Made by a program: the position numbers and the translations under genes
In this document: positions 12,510 to 27,377 of the stretch, in pieces
Position numbering within the stretch: position 1 is the first letter of the stretch
How the letters are laid out: every line of letters begins with the position of its first letter
Assembly: GCA_022606135.1 (NCBI GenBank)
Contig: JABYQN010000002.1
Location: forward strand, 1,612,001-1,676,000
Direction: 5' to 3'
Length of the DNA: 64,000 nt
From: Fomes fomentarius
Taxonomy: Eukaryota > Basidiomycota > Agaricomycetes > Polyporales > Polyporaceae
Notes under the pieces: model-generated
What the model was told of the DNA's origin: nothing
Databases searched by the model: none
The model's input: the letters and a program-made list of their open reading frames with translations, nothing else

Positions 12510-14058
12510 AAATGTACGTTTACCTCTACGATACAGTCACCTAACCTTCAGAAGTTTCATTGGGCCAACAACGTCGTATCCTTGATTGTATTATAGTGCG
12601 TTCCGGACCTATTTGCATATCTAGACCCGTCGAACATTATGACTCCTGTCCATACTACTGTACATCCTATGATACCCTCCCACTGCCTCTCATCACTCAT
12701 ATTGATCCCGATTGCCCGCCGCACTCCCGCATTTATGATTCATGATAGTTGCTTCGGCTTCGGTTCTTGCTCGCAGTGGCGCGGACGCGCGTGTTGTGTA
12801 CGTCTGGCGCTGTATATATAGTATACGTATTACTTAGGGATGTGCCCGACCTGTATTGTCGCTGTTGTCGTCGTTGGTGCTCTGACACATTGTACTACTC
12901 ACACATACATACTCATCGCCGCTCCGCGATCTTCATTCCCATATTTGACCCATCGACCCTTCATCCGTTTTCATTTCCGGTCGCTCCGAAGTGGCCACAT
13001 GTGCGCCCCCATGGATCGCATATAGGTATTTGCCAGCGGGTGGTACCCCGTTGGTGCCGATCATCTGCAATCTCGCATCTGACAGTTGACAGTGTGCCAG
13101 TGCGCCGGGGCCCCCATGGTCCGTGCGTTGCCCGGGGACCCAGTGACAGCGGGGTATGTACTGATCCGTGTGGTTGGCATGTACAGACAGCTGTACTGCA
13201 TCGCGCGCGGCGCGCTCGGTCGACGGTCGCCGCCGTACGCCGTACGAGTCTAATCTGGCGCGAGGCGTGACGGCGGACGGGGAAGCAGAAGTGTTGTGCT
13301 CATGTTTGGCGAGGCGGGAGCAATGGTTGTGGCACTGACAGACGCGGACCATGATTGCTGCAGCTGGGGGACGCTTTCAAGTTCAGGCTGCGAGCTCGAG
13401 TGCGCACTGCGCACACACTGGCACGCGTGCTGTTTGTGCCCGGTCGCCTGCAGCCTGCCGGCGCGCACGGCACCTACTGAATGATTCACGGGTCACGGGA
13501 GACGTATACGTACCCGAGCAGGAGGCGGCGGAACCAGCTGGACCAAGCTTATTGTGTTGTGTGCGTGTCGGGTAACAGAGTTGCCGCAAGCTTGGGCAGA
13601 CTCCGCGGCGCGCACGCGTACTTGTTGACGACTCTTGAGCTTGATTGCTCGAGGTTTGCTCGAGGCCAATGCTTGGTTGTGGGCAGACGCCGCTCGAGCA
13701 GAGTAAGTGAGTGTATGTATTACCATCCTTGGAGACGCGTACATTGCAAGTTGCAACTGTGGCCGACGCCGATCACAAACTTTCGATCGGGCCACCTCCA
13801 CCCCGTCTTACGGCCCGCAGCATCCCGCGGCAAGGAGGGCTCCCCGTTCTGCGTAAGTGAATGGGTTGAGTGAGTGTTGGCTATTGCTGCCTTGGCCACG
13901 ACGTCGTTGGCCACGTGAGGGTCTGCGAGTTCGAAGGTCCATGATCAAGTGCGGCTGCGCAGCACGCTGAACTCTGCTCAAGCATGCACATGCACATCCC
14001 ACCCCAGGCGAGTCAGACTTGGAAGTCGCCTGCCTCAAATTCACCCTCGTCGTCGCCG
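12510..14058. other. Intergenic, no gene seen
   Basis: The first 300 bp are AT-richer and probably hold the 3' UTR of the F-box-like gene. A TATA-like string (TATATATAGTATA) lies at about 12813 with no gene downstream of it. The rest is GC-rich with short shadow frames only. An upstream in-frame ATG at 13984 could extend the next gene by 25 residues. Confidence 0.5.
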
Positions 14059-16372
14059 ATGTCGATGCAGCAACCTCACATGGTCACGAGCGCGAGCTTG
14101 TTCCCTCTCGTTCGGAACTCAAACGCCGCATGTACACAGACTGCGGAGAGTCCCACCGCGGCCGGGCTCGGAGCGGACGAACCGGTGGCGCGATCGTCCA
14201 GTACCGCGCGAGGAGAGGAGGAGACGGAGGCGGAAAGGAGGAAGGCAAAGACGGAGGAGAAGGAGACGGAGGAGAAGGAGAGCCCGAGGAAGGAGCGCCT
14301 CGTGAGGATCTACGCCGGGAAGCTCTTCGACCCAGACACGCTGCAGCTGCTGCCGTCGCGCGTGCTCACCGTCTCCCAGCACTCGGGGCTCATCCTCGAC
14401 GTGCGGCCGTACACACCCAAGCAGCTCGCGGACGTGGACTTTGCCGGCGCAAGTGACGGTGGTGACGGGCATGCCGTCCATGACCATGAGAATGTTGATC
14501 TCACTCGGGTGACCGTCCTGCCGGGCTTGGTGGACGCCCATGTGCATTGTGAGTGCCGTTCATTCATTCCGATTGCTTTTGACTCTTTGAGTTCATGCGT
14601 GCTGTGCATCATGTGTGTGTGCATGAGGTATGCGATCTGCTCGTCGGCCGCTGCTGCTCTTCATTCATTCTCCGGTAGTGTGGGACCGGCAGTCTGATCT
14701 TTATAGAGTTGCAGTGCGCGGTGGCATGAGCTTGTATGAGGCTGATTTATTGACCCTATAGTGTTCCTTCACCCATATACTGAGACTGCGTGGGACGACC
14801 AGTTGACGAAAGAAAGTTTGGTCGAACGCACTGTGCGTGCCACCGTTCACGCGAAGCGCACGCTACTCGCTGGGTACACCGCGGTACGGTGCGTGCTCTT
14901 CATTTGCGACCTTTCATTCCATATTTTGGTACATCACGTTCGGGAGAGACGCGCCAAGCTATTAGCTCTGCGGTACGGAACTACGGACGCTGAGAATGAT
15001 GACGTCTGACTCCCTTGCGTGTTGTGTCTGCTCAGCGACCTGGGGACAGAAGGCGCGGGCGACGCCGACATTCATCTCAGACAGTGCCTCTCTGGCCCGA
15101 ACCCGCTGATTCCTGGCCCCCGGTATTTCTGCGCAAACAGAGCGATTATCGCCAGCGGGAGCTATGGTGCGTTCCGCAACACATGACGGCGTATAGCATA
15201 CCCGCGAAGGCGCGTACTGAACACGGGGGTGCTCTCCGCTGTGGTCCCTCGCCCGGCCCAGGTCCGAAAAGTAAGCTTCACCTGCACCAGGACGGCGTTG
15301 AGAACATCACCGGTGCAGAGTTTGTCGACGGCGAAGTAGAGTGCATCAAGGCTGTCCGCAAGCAGGTCGGAGCAGGAGCAGACTGGATAAAGGTGCCGTC
15401 GATCGCGTTCTTCGACGCTTCTCGGCCCGGGAGTGGGGGAGGGGGGGAGCTCAGGTGGCAGTGACATCTGATTCTGTTCTTCGTCCTGTACAGGTTTACG
15501 CAGGTCAGCACGCATACACTCTGCCGACCGACGTGCGCCTAGAGTGCGCTCTGGCCGTGGCACTGGCTGAGACTTACGCTTTTGTGCCGGAGCACTGATG
15601 CCGCAGGGCTTTGCGTTTAGACTACCGCGTGCGCACCCGGATGGCGGACGTCTCGAAGCAGATCGTCCGGACCCCCATCCAGACCTTCTCATCTGGCGAG
15701 CTCAGGGCGCTCGTCTCCACGGCGAGGCAGCTAGGCGTCAAGGTCGCTGCCCACTCGCAGGTCTGGCGGCCGGAGCTCCTCCCTGAGAACGGCGGCGTCG
15801 ACACGGTCGAGCACGGCGCGGAGATGGCGGACGAGCTCGTCGAGGCCGTCGCCCAATCCCGTGTCACTTGGGTCCCGACCCTGTCCGTGTTCTACACCCA
15901 GGACGCGGAGAAGCAGCCGGGGGGCATGTGGGACAGGACGGCACAGAACTTCAAGAAGGCCCTGCGCGGGGGCGTGTCTAGGATCGCGTGCGGGGGAGAC
16001 ACGGGGCCGTTCCCGCATGGCGACAACGCGTTGGAGATGAAGCTGATGGTGCGGCTCGGGGCGGACTGGCGAAAGGTCCTGCGGTGGGCGACCCTCGGCG
16101 GCTGGGAGACGATTAGGAGCACGGCTTGGGAGGGCGAGCGAGGCCAGGCAAGGCTGGCGCGGCTGGCGGAGTTGGAGGAAGACGCGCGCGAGGTGGGTGA
16201 TAACGAGGTCCCGTTTGGCGTGATCAGGAGAGGGTTCGCGGCGGACATCGTGGCCACAAAGGGGGACCTGGAAAGGAACTTCGAGGACGCTGTGGATAAG
16301 GCGAGCATCGTGTTTGTGATGAAGGGAGGGAAGGTGTTCAAGAGAGACGGCCGAGAAGTCGCCCAAGTGTAG
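14059..16372 (+). CDS. Amidohydrolase-family metal-dependent hydrolase
   Basis: Six exons: 14059-14548, 14762-14888, 15036-15166, 15262-15392, 15494-15503 (only 10 nt) and 15621-16372; all phases fit. The product is an amidohydrolase-superfamily protein of the imidazolonepropionase/prolidase-like type. Metal-site motifs appear in order: VLPGLVDAHVHC in exon 1 (the HxH pair), GADWIKVYADYRVRTRMADV in the middle (the usual carboxylated-lysine region), AAHSQ, TVEHG, and CGGDTGPFPHGDNALEM with the catalytic Asp. The first ~80 residues are disordered and charged, with a Glu/Lys-rich block just before RLVRIYAGKLFDP, where the fold starts. Substrate cannot be told; cyclic amides or amino-acid derivatives are typical. 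The start could also be the ATG at 13984. Confidence 0.88.
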
Positions 16373-19312
16373 CTCGATCGTCCCTGGCGCTGTCCAGTAG
16401 GGTATTCGTTGGAGCGGAGTTGGCAGGCGGATGTCGACAGAGGCGTGACAATCGCAAGCAATTGAATGGGATGTCGTACCTTCTGTTTCTGTGGCGTTGT
16501 GTCTTCCGGCCAACCCTGCGCCCCTGCCTGGAGGCACATTCTTCCTGACCTACACCGCCGAAAGACATATGAGCGCGATTTTTGTGGCTGATAACATTGC
16601 AGGGTCGTCTGTGGGCGTATGGGTGTGGCCATCATCGTGGTTTACGGAGGTACGCTTACTCCGGATCTTTGTCCCTCGATCGGTCAGGAGAGCGCGGGAG
16701 CTCCAAAGCACGTTTACTCGCTTTCTAAACTGAATGTCGGCCATTGCATTAGGGCCTTCTTCAGGGACCTGCCTTGACTCTTCTTCCACTTCCATGCTAC
16801 GCGCACGGGCGCCGCAGTGGGCTGGGGTTCGTTCAGGTGGCTGAGTGCGACATGCCGCCGGGGCTAGTTCCGGGCAGTGGGTGTGATAGCTGGAAATCGG
16901 CCCACTAAATTTGTATGCCTACGTACGAACGACGTGTTCGTTGTGTCAACCGTGACAAAGACCACGGTCGGCCGCACAAACGCAAAAATGCGCACCGTGC
17001 TCAGTTCTGATCCCCGACGGCTTCACAGGCGGGCTGAGGATTGAGTTATATCGCTCGCTACGATAGATAGAACCCTTCTGTCCGTCTCCGACAGCTCTTC
17101 TCGGGATACACGGGGCGCTGGCTGTATATGGGGATGTGTGTGCTTGATAAGGCTTCTTGTTCCTCCCCGTATGTGCAACCACTGCATCACACAAACCACG
17201 GTGCGCCGAATACAGTTGAATCCTAGATGGCAATTGTAAGTGTGTTTGGTTGGGCTGGCTTGCTCAACCTGTGTGTCAGACATGCCCAAGACGTCCATCA
17301 AAGAGTGTACTCACAGTCTCACACTGTACCTAGATGCGTCATAGCCTTGGGCCGATTGCTTCGCCCGACCACGTGAGGTGCTTGGACCCTGCACTGAGTG
17401 AATACGCGGCGAGCGGCATGCCGCATATAGGAACTTGGAGCCCCACACATTGGTTCGGTGCCGAATCAGCAGAACTCGCACATTCGCCTGCTTCCGCTGT
17501 TACAAACGTTCTCTCCGTCGTACACACGGAGCGCCCAGATGGTGTGAAGTGCTGAGTGTTCAACGACAAGCGACACCGGTGTGTCCGAGCTTGGTCAACG
17601 GCCACGGCAAGGCACATGTCAGCACACATTCTATGGAACTCATTGACGCACGAAAACAATCATCTGAGGCCAGGGTATCAGCGGGACTTCTGTCTTCGCG
17701 GTCGCAGGAAAAGGCATGATACAAACCCCGCCAGGGCGTACTAGCCTACCGGAATAGTCCGGCAGCTTTTGTCATAGGCAGATCTGGGAAGGCATCGTCG
17801 CTTTCTACGCCGTGACAGTTTGCATCTGCCACGAACACCGGTGCATCCACCGTGCTGGAGGCTGACAATGAATGAAGGACGCGGCGACATCATTTGGGCG
17901 CGCATTACTGGTGGCAGAATGTCCGCCGAGTGTGTAGTAGCACGGATTTCACCGTGAGTCGAGACCGCTGGAGTGCGGCAGAAGTACGCTCATGTGAGGC
18001 AGCCGCGCCGCGGCCAGTGCACCTGGTCCAGAGTGTGCGTGAAAGAATGAGCGTGGATGTACGTACTTGGCTATATTTCCTGCTTATGCAACCGCCCTTG
18101 ATACAGAGTCTTAGTTGACGGGAGAAGGCTTCCTGGAAGGCGGCGCAGCTTGGATGCTGAACATCTCGGCAAGCGACGGTCGGCGCATACCACTACACGA
18201 CGTCACGCCATTGCCACCTACGTCAAATGTTGTTCCCTAGCAGCAGCCCTGTCCCAGTGAGCTGGGTCAAAGTCTAAAATGATACGTTAATGACAAGGGT
18301 AAGTTGGCATGCTAAGAATTTCTCGTTACCGCCTGCTGCGTCCTCAAGACCTGGACTGGAACTTAGGTAGTGAGCATCGCCGAGCCTGTCCCTCGGGGTC
18401 GATGCATGGCGGTTGTGCGCACCGTGCAAGGCGACCCCAAACCCGACGAAGCGGCTCACAGCTTGTGGAGATTTCTTCTCGTGAGCTATGCCGGCATTTC
18501 TTAGGGGTCGATTACGGCTAGAAGCGGCACCATGCGCCATTCGACGAAAAGTAAGAGCGAAGACGTGCACGCGCACATGCACCAAGGTGAACGAAGTCGA
18601 GGCCACTGCGGTTGACCTTCAGCCACTGGGTGTGCCGGTGTACGGTCCGAGGATCCGGATCACCGCCGTGGGAAGGTTGGGCAGCAAAGTTTTGTGCGCC
18701 TGGTCGATTTGACCTTGGACACCGACCACCATCTTCTTGAATCCCAAGTCGATCAAGCGCAATACTACTCACGTTCTGTGTCACAATAGGGTCCTTGGGA
18801 TGATTGTGGACGACCACTAATGTCACAGACTGCCCTTTGATGCCCGTTTTGGTTGCCAAGCAAGTCACCACCATCCTGGTATGTTACGCCCTTCTATACT
18901 GTCCATTCTGTGTCCCACGTACCAAGTCAAGGCCCTTCACTACTTCTCCTACGTGTTGTGTCTGTTACGGTCGTGGAAGATGAACGTTCTCCAGCCGTCC
19001 TGCCTCTAGGCCCCGTCATGGGGTTTGGGGGATCACAGGGTGCTGGACGGGCATCGTCCCAGTAGAGTTGAGTGCAGTCCCGGTCTTCTCGGCCTCTCTA
19101 GGCTGCCCTCGTAGTTTTGGGACATACATACCTTTTCCATCGGAGTCTGCGCCCTGTACCTTGTATCCTCAGAATTTTACAGGCTTGTCTAGCCACACAC
19201 TCCTTCTTGTGCGAATCCTGGAAGCGGTTTACAACTTCAACTGACAGCGAATGCATAAATGTGAGGTGAGTATTACGTCGTCTACAATAACTCCAGGGGC
19301 GGGTCATCTACA
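16373..19312. other. Intergenic desert of 2.9 kb
   Basis: Between the amidohydrolase and the MFS transporter, only short frames without motifs occur on both strands. No repeat family, transposase motif or tRNA-like B box was noticed. Part will be 3' UTR of both flanking convergent genes; most of it has no explanation from sequence alone. Confidence 0.5.
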
Positions 19313-20966
19313 TTAGGCTCTCCACGTCCACCCTCCTTTGTTGCGCGCGTCCAACCAACGAACGTACGCCACACAAACACCAGACGCCATGAGAAGCACT
19401 CCGCCATAGAGAGCGATATCGTTGTAGCGGCTTCTCAATACCTCCGTTGCGAACATCTGGTCGCGCGTCGACGCGCCTGCGCCGCGCTGGTGAGATCCCA
19501 AGATGACACCTGCTATCGGTGCGCCGAACAGCGCTCCAAGTCCACGTATAAAGTAGATGAACCCATTCACGCTCGAGTAGTTCTGGACGCCATAGACTTC
19601 CGCGATGGTTGTCGGCAATAGTGCATTGTATCCTCCTGCCCAAACCCCATAGAGGATGATGAATGCGATAAATCGCCCCCTATCCGATTCGTACCAGAAC
19701 GCGAACACCGAGACGGCAGATAAGATGACCTGTTGTGAAAACCAATCATGAATGTGACACCGGCTGCAATTGGAAGTGGGGCAGGCAGGGAGCTTACGCT
19801 CAGAATCATGGTGTTCTGCCGTCCCACGCGATCGGCGAGTACACCCATAGCGATACGCGCCACACTGTTCACGGCGGTGTTTACGGCCAGTAGCAGACTC
19901 CCCGTGGAACTCGAGTAGGAAAGGATCGAGATCGAGTATGTCGTGAGGAAGTAGACAGGCACGGTGTTCCCGGCGGCCTGAAGAAATGCGCCGAACGACT
20001 GGTAGAATGGAGTAAGTTCACGTCAAACACCAACAGCACGACCTGCTGCGACGGGCAGGATCATAGTGAGTGGCACATACCTGCAGGATGAACGTACCGC
20101 GCTTAACCAGCGCCATGCTCACCCGAGTGTGTCCAGTAGCACCGGCGGCGGCCCCGTGTCGTTTCGTCAACACACTTGAGATTGGGATGCCCATGACCAA
20201 GTTCCAGATCCCCAGAATACGCATGGCCCAGCGGATGCCAAGGCGGGACAAAAGCGTATGGAAGACCGGTGACAGTACCAGACCGCCTACACCACTGCCG
20301 GCTAGGACGATGCCCATTGCTGCCCTCTATTCCTGTCGAAGTACGCGGGCGTGAGGGACATGAGCGGAAAATAGTACATGCTCGATCCGATCCCATAGAG
20401 CAGACCCTGGGTAAGGAACAGATGCCACAGCTAACCATGGCGGGATTGGTTAATGACTCGGAAGAAATCGGGATGCAGCATGGAGGCATACCTGAGAGGA
20501 GAAACTCGCCAAGATGATACCGGTGCTCATAATGAATGCACCGGCAATAGAAATGAACTTCACATTGTCGTAACGGCCAATGAGAGGGTTCACAAAGATG
20601 CTGCCGCTCCAGGTAAGGCCACTTCCGATGGTTCCGACGAGGGAAACCAGGGCGTCTTGCCCCTCCGCATTTTTAATGTTCGTCTCTGGAGAGGTATAAA
20701 ATTCCTGCGGAATGTTGAACATGGTTGTTGACAGTGCAGCAATCACTTACCTGGAAGAGACCGTAAATGGAATTGATTCCAATGACATGGAAGGTCATCA
20801 TGAATCCTGCTAAAACCAGAAGATATTGATAGTTGCGCGAGGGTTCGATATTATGGGTAGGTTCGGACTCTTGTCCGTTCCTGCTTGTACGTGCAATTGC
20901 ATCGGAAGTATTATGAGTAGGGAACGTCCGAAGGACGACGGCTTCTTCGCCGTTCTTTAGGCTCAT
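19313..20966 (-). CDS. MFS transporter, monocarboxylate-transporter type
   Basis: At least five exons on the minus strand. The cytosolic N-terminus of about 45 residues precedes the first membrane span (YLLVLAGFMMTFHVIGINSI). Spans follow in each exon: SLVGTIGSGLTWSGSIFVNP, GIVLAGSGVGGLVLSPVF, GSLLLAVNTAVNSVARIAMG and FIAFIILYGVWAGGYNALLP. The inter-domain loop motif GVLADRVGRQNTMILS matches the MFS cytoplasmic loop signature (G-x-x-x-D-R-x-G-R), and LLSRLGIRWAMRILGIW is typical of fungal MCT-like members of the family. The protein ends KGGWTWRA. Likely role: proton-coupled plasma-membrane uptake or export of a small carboxylate or related solute; the substrate cannot be read off. It shares a 159-bp divergent promoter with the Snf1 kinase. 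Confidence 0.87.
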
Positions 20967-21125
20967 AACGGTTTATGGTCAAGGTGCGGCGCGGCCAAAC
21001 AAAGTAAAACACTCGCCCGTAACGGTGATTCCGGGTAGGCGCCCGCGCCTCTCTTACAGTTACGTCCTCCTCGAGTCTTCTCGGTGAACTCTACCTAGCC
21101 TTGCACCTATCACCCGTATCTGAAG
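20967..21125. promoter_or_regulatory. Divergent promoter, MFS transporter / Snf1
   Basis: Only 159 bp separate the two start codons. The segment contains a GC-rich block (GGGTAGGCGCCCGCGCC) and no clear TATA box. With so little room, regulatory sites are probably shared. Confidence 0.55.
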
Positions 21126-23380
<2,255 letters not shown>

Positions 23381-24638
23381 GGGTGATATAGAGGTGTATG
23401 TGACGTTCTTTCGTGCGTGTCTCTCTCTTGTGCGTGTCTGTGCTCTGCGTTGTGCTGTGTGTTGTGTTTGTACTACTTATCATCCCATGGTCTAGTGAGA
23501 CGAAGCTTGCTTTTAATGTAGCTCTCGAGGTTCCGAAACATGTATCGCTAACGTGCAATGTCAACAAAGAAGTAATCTGGCCTGTTCTGTGGGTGCATTT
23601 AGACAGGGATCCTCGGGTGAACTGTGTGAAGAAATGTTGGTGCGCTCTTTGCCGGCGTGGGGCTGGCCATAAGGTGCGTGGGCTGAATCGGGCACTGGAC
23701 GAGTCTTTTGAATCCACACTCCGCTCGCGGTTCTAGGATACGCTCCGTTTTGCGAAGCGGATACGGTAGCCTCATGGATATCAAGTAAGAACGGCTCGCC
23801 CTTCCATCAAAGAACCCGTGACTTCCTTACAGCTTTCGTCTGCCACAAGCAATCCGCCTTCTCGGTCTGGCGTACGTGAATTTCATGAACACGTCGATCG
23901 ATCTTTTTTTCGGTGCCTACCTCGTCTCCCGCCTCGCCCGCGGAACCACTTTGTGGACGGATGCACGAAACCCCTTCCAGTACTCCTACGCGACGCGGCT
24001 CGCAGCAACCAGACGAAGCCATTGACCGCAACAGCGGCGAGCGAATGATTATTGATCACAGGATTTCCACAGGTACGCCGCTCCCTTCGGTGAACCAGGC
24101 CTTCCACGCGAGTTCCAAGAATTGCTGTCAACGTCGACGTTTGGCACGTCTGGTGTATGCTTCTGACCAGACGCGTCGGTGTTCTCTTCTGACCAATGTC
24201 TCCCAATAGGCCACATCCTGTCCACAAGGCATGCAAAGTTGATGGACCGCCGGACGACAGCGGTCCTCCTTCGCGGAGTCTGCCCCGGTGCGACGTTGGT
24301 GTGCGGGAGCCAGCGCGACGCGGCCGGGAGAGTCAACTTGCGGAGGTGGTGCAGTGGCGACAAGCGGGACGTGATTCGCAGAGGGCGGGACACGACGGCG
24401 TGTTGGCGGCGGCGTGCAGGAAATTGCGCGTCGACGGTGCTTCTCTGAACTGTTTATCACGTTGATGTGACCATCGAGGAAGACCGAGCTGCACGAATGA
24501 CCCGCTCTCCACTGACAGCGCCTCGTCAGAATGCTCACAACGTCCCCGATATGGCCTCTGCATCTCCAAATCCAGCCAATACGCCCTCTAAGCCCTCTTG
24601 TCTGTCACTCGGAGTCGCTTGCTCCCAGCCGTCGACTA
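23381..24638. other. Intergenic, one doubtful small frame
   Basis: 3' UTR of SNF1 followed by about 1 kb without a recognisable gene. A frame starting at the ATG at 23961 (MHETPSSTPTRRGSQQPDEA) could splice at a GTACGC at 24073 to an acceptor at 24209, but the in-phase continuation is Arg/Cys-rich while the protein-like continuation (SQLAEVVQWRQAGRD) is out of phase. I therefore do not call it. Confidence 0.4.
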
Positions 24639-24645
24639 TATAATC
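24639..24645 (+). promoter_or_regulatory. TATA box of the Pumilio gene
   Basis: TATATAA ends 60 bp before the ATG at 24705, followed by a CT-rich leader, which is a typical fungal promoter layout. Confidence 0.6.
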
Positions 24646-24704
24646 CTCACTCGCTCGGTCACCGCCTTCTTCCATCCCCCATCATCGTTCTCTTGCCGGC
24701 GGAT

Positions 24705-27377
24705 ATGGAGCAAACCACCACCTCCCAGTCCTTCGTCCCTCTCTTCGACACACTCCCTTCCTCTCGCACATCGGCAGCTTCCATCTGGGCTCCCCAGCCT
24801 CAGCCTTCCGACACTGCTTGGACAAAAGCCATCGACACCTTCTCTCGTTCCAACTTCATAGACGGCCTCGGAATCCGCCCAGCTCCACACCGCTCGTCTT
24901 CCTACCCCGCACCACACAACGGCGAGGATATCTTCGGACCAGTCGGCGTGGACGGTCACCGTCGTCGTGACGTCGGAGCAATCGGAGATGGGCGCAAAAA
25001 GCTCTCTCCTACGTTCGACGACAATCACGTACGCCGCCTGTATGCACACTTCATGCACATATATTGACCTCGTTGTGGCCGTGTAGCATGTCGAACAGCT
25101 ACTCCGTTCGCTCAACCTCAACTCTCCCGGACCGACCGCCCCCGCCCCGAAGATGAGGAATGACCTAGCTCACTCCCCCACATCCCCAGATTTATCGCCT
25201 ATCTCAACCACCTCTGCTCTCCTCACTCCGACTGACCTCTCGCCCGCCAAGATGTTCGACCAAAAGCTTCCAGCCAACTTCGAATTCCACAGCTCTGGTC
25301 GTCCGGGCGACAACAACTCTCTGTTGTTTGAGACGGGATACCGTCTTCAGGATGGCCTTCACGGCCCTCAGGGGTTCTGGTCGTCTTCGCCATCGTTTAA
25401 CTCGGAGGCCGGCTACTTTCCTGCTTTTGAGCCATTCTCGGAATTGTCCTCCATGCGCGGGCAACCGCCCTTTCCGCCGCAGTCCCAGGTCGATCGTCGT
25501 CGTTTGGTGGAATCCACGGTGCTTCCCCCTTCTCTGCCGCCTCTGTCGTGGGGTGGCCAACGTCTTCGCCCTTCCACTACAGAGTGGCTGAAGGCGGATG
25601 ACATTGTTGAACGCGCGTCACCATACACTGCCAACGAGACGGTTTTCCGATCGACCCCAGCCCAACAGGCTCCTTCGCAAAGGCACGGATCCTCTCAGGC
25701 GCATGAGGTGCGTATTTTCATTCCTCGCTGAGCAATGATTCGACCGTTCAAGCGCACAATCATTCTTAGCCTATCAATTTCCTGTCGTTGTTGCATCCTT
25801 CCTCCGCCCCTCCCTACGATCTCTTCGTTGCCCGAATCATCAAGTCGTCCGACCAGCAAGCTTCTATCTTCCTCCAGCAGAAACTCAAGGTCGCCGACGC
25901 CGAGGAGCGAGGCAAGATCGTCGACGCTATATGTTCGAGGGGCTTTGAAATGATGGCTCATAGGTGCGTCCCTATCGCTTGCATAAAGAATTATTCCTCA
26001 CTCTCTCCACAGATTTGGGAACTGGGCTGTGCAGCGATGTCTCGAGGCCACTGCTAGCGTTGAAGAAAGGCGTAAGATAGTCGCATGCATGCGGTGGGTC
26101 ATCATCATCTACTGTGCACTCAATCCCCGCTTATACTTTACCATTATAGTGGGCGGGTGGTTGAGCTGGCTACCAACTGCTATGGGTGTCACGTTCTCCA
26201 GAAGGCGCTCGACTGCGAGGAAGAAGTGCGTCTGTTGATCGTGTCTGAGCTACTGCTGGGCGATCCAGCGCAGACTTTGGTCAATAAGCACGCTTCGCAT
26301 GTCTGGAGCAAGGTAAGATTGAAGTTGTGACAGGGAGGCCGTATGTTGATGCGTTGAACACAGATCATGGAACTTACATGGACGCCCCCAGCACCTCCGA
26401 TCTTCGCCTAGTAAGTGCTACTTCTAGCCAACTTAATATCGCTCATTGAGACGCGCATGCTAGCGTGAATAAATCCTTGAAGGGCAAGTGGGCTTCGTTG
26501 GCTTGTCATGAAACCGGCTCCCTTGTTGTGCAGGTACGTGTGCACTATCGTCGAAGCCAACAGTAATGAGTTGGGTGGCTCAGCATGCTCTGTGTTCAGC
26601 ATGCCTTCGAGAACCTTGAAGAATCTGCGAAGGATGGTATCGTAGATGAAATCCTCAACCAAGGACCCATCGTCTTCGGCGAGGTAGCGAAGAGCCAATG
26701 GGGCTCTTACTGCATTCAGCACAGTGCGTCCTGCTATCATTAACCTTCGTGGCTGATACTCACCCTCGCCATAGTCCTCGAACACGGCTCTCATCGACAC
26801 CGTGACATGGCTTTGGAGCATCTTCTTGGTGGCCTTCTCGAGTATGCAACCAATGAGCAAGGTATAAAGTCAATCACCAAGGCCCTCAAGGAGGGTGGTA
26901 AGGATACTCTCGATAGGATAATCAAACGGATGTGCGAACCTGCAAAGAGGTACGACGGCAAATCATCTTCACACCGCCGCAACCCAAACTCACTTTTGCA
27001 CTTGTGCAGTGCTCGCCGAGCCATGATTGTGGACCTTGCGCTGTCCGTAACTGGCAGTCAGCTAATTGCCAGTGCCCTTCCGAACGTGAGCACTATTGAC
27101 ATTGACTCGCGTCGCGATCTCACCAAGTCCCATGACAGGCTGACAAGGACCAGAGAGCGCTCCTCTACGAGTCTATTCGCGGACATATTGTCACGCTTCG
27201 CGGGTGCAAGACTGGTTCCAAGGTTATATGGCTATTGTGAGTCGCTGCATGCACTTCCTTGCACGTCTAGTTTTAATCAGTTCATGTTATGTAGCGACCG
27301 GATGGTAGGCAATGTACTCTGGCTCACTTACGATGGGTGTACTGACCGTTCTACAGCGCGCATACTACGGCTACTAA
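24705..27377 (+). CDS. Pumilio/PUF-family RNA-binding protein
   Basis: About a dozen exons. The N-terminal third is low-complexity, rich in Ser and Pro. The PUF domain starts near YDLFVARIIKSSDQQASIFL. Repeats show the RNA-facing five-residue cores: GNWAVQRCLE, CYGCHVLQKALD, TGSLVVQHAFE and GSYCIQHILEHG, each with the conserved Gln that reads one base. Further helices follow (LEHLLGGLLEYATNEQGIKS, SVTGSQLIASALPN). Two short introns near the end place the last codons as DRM joined to RAYYGY and the stop at 27375-27377, an ending I recall from fungal homologues. PUF proteins bind 3' UTRs and repress or localise mRNAs in the cytoplasm. The long minus-strand frame inside this gene (26408-26860) is a shadow. 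Confidence 0.9.

Noticed and set aside
23961..24465. Two-exon small gene
   Set aside because: The protein-like second exon is out of phase with the first under the available splice sites.
26408..26860. 150-codon minus-strand frame inside the Pumilio gene
   Set aside because: It is antisense to well-supported PUF-repeat exons and its stops coincide with their codon pattern.
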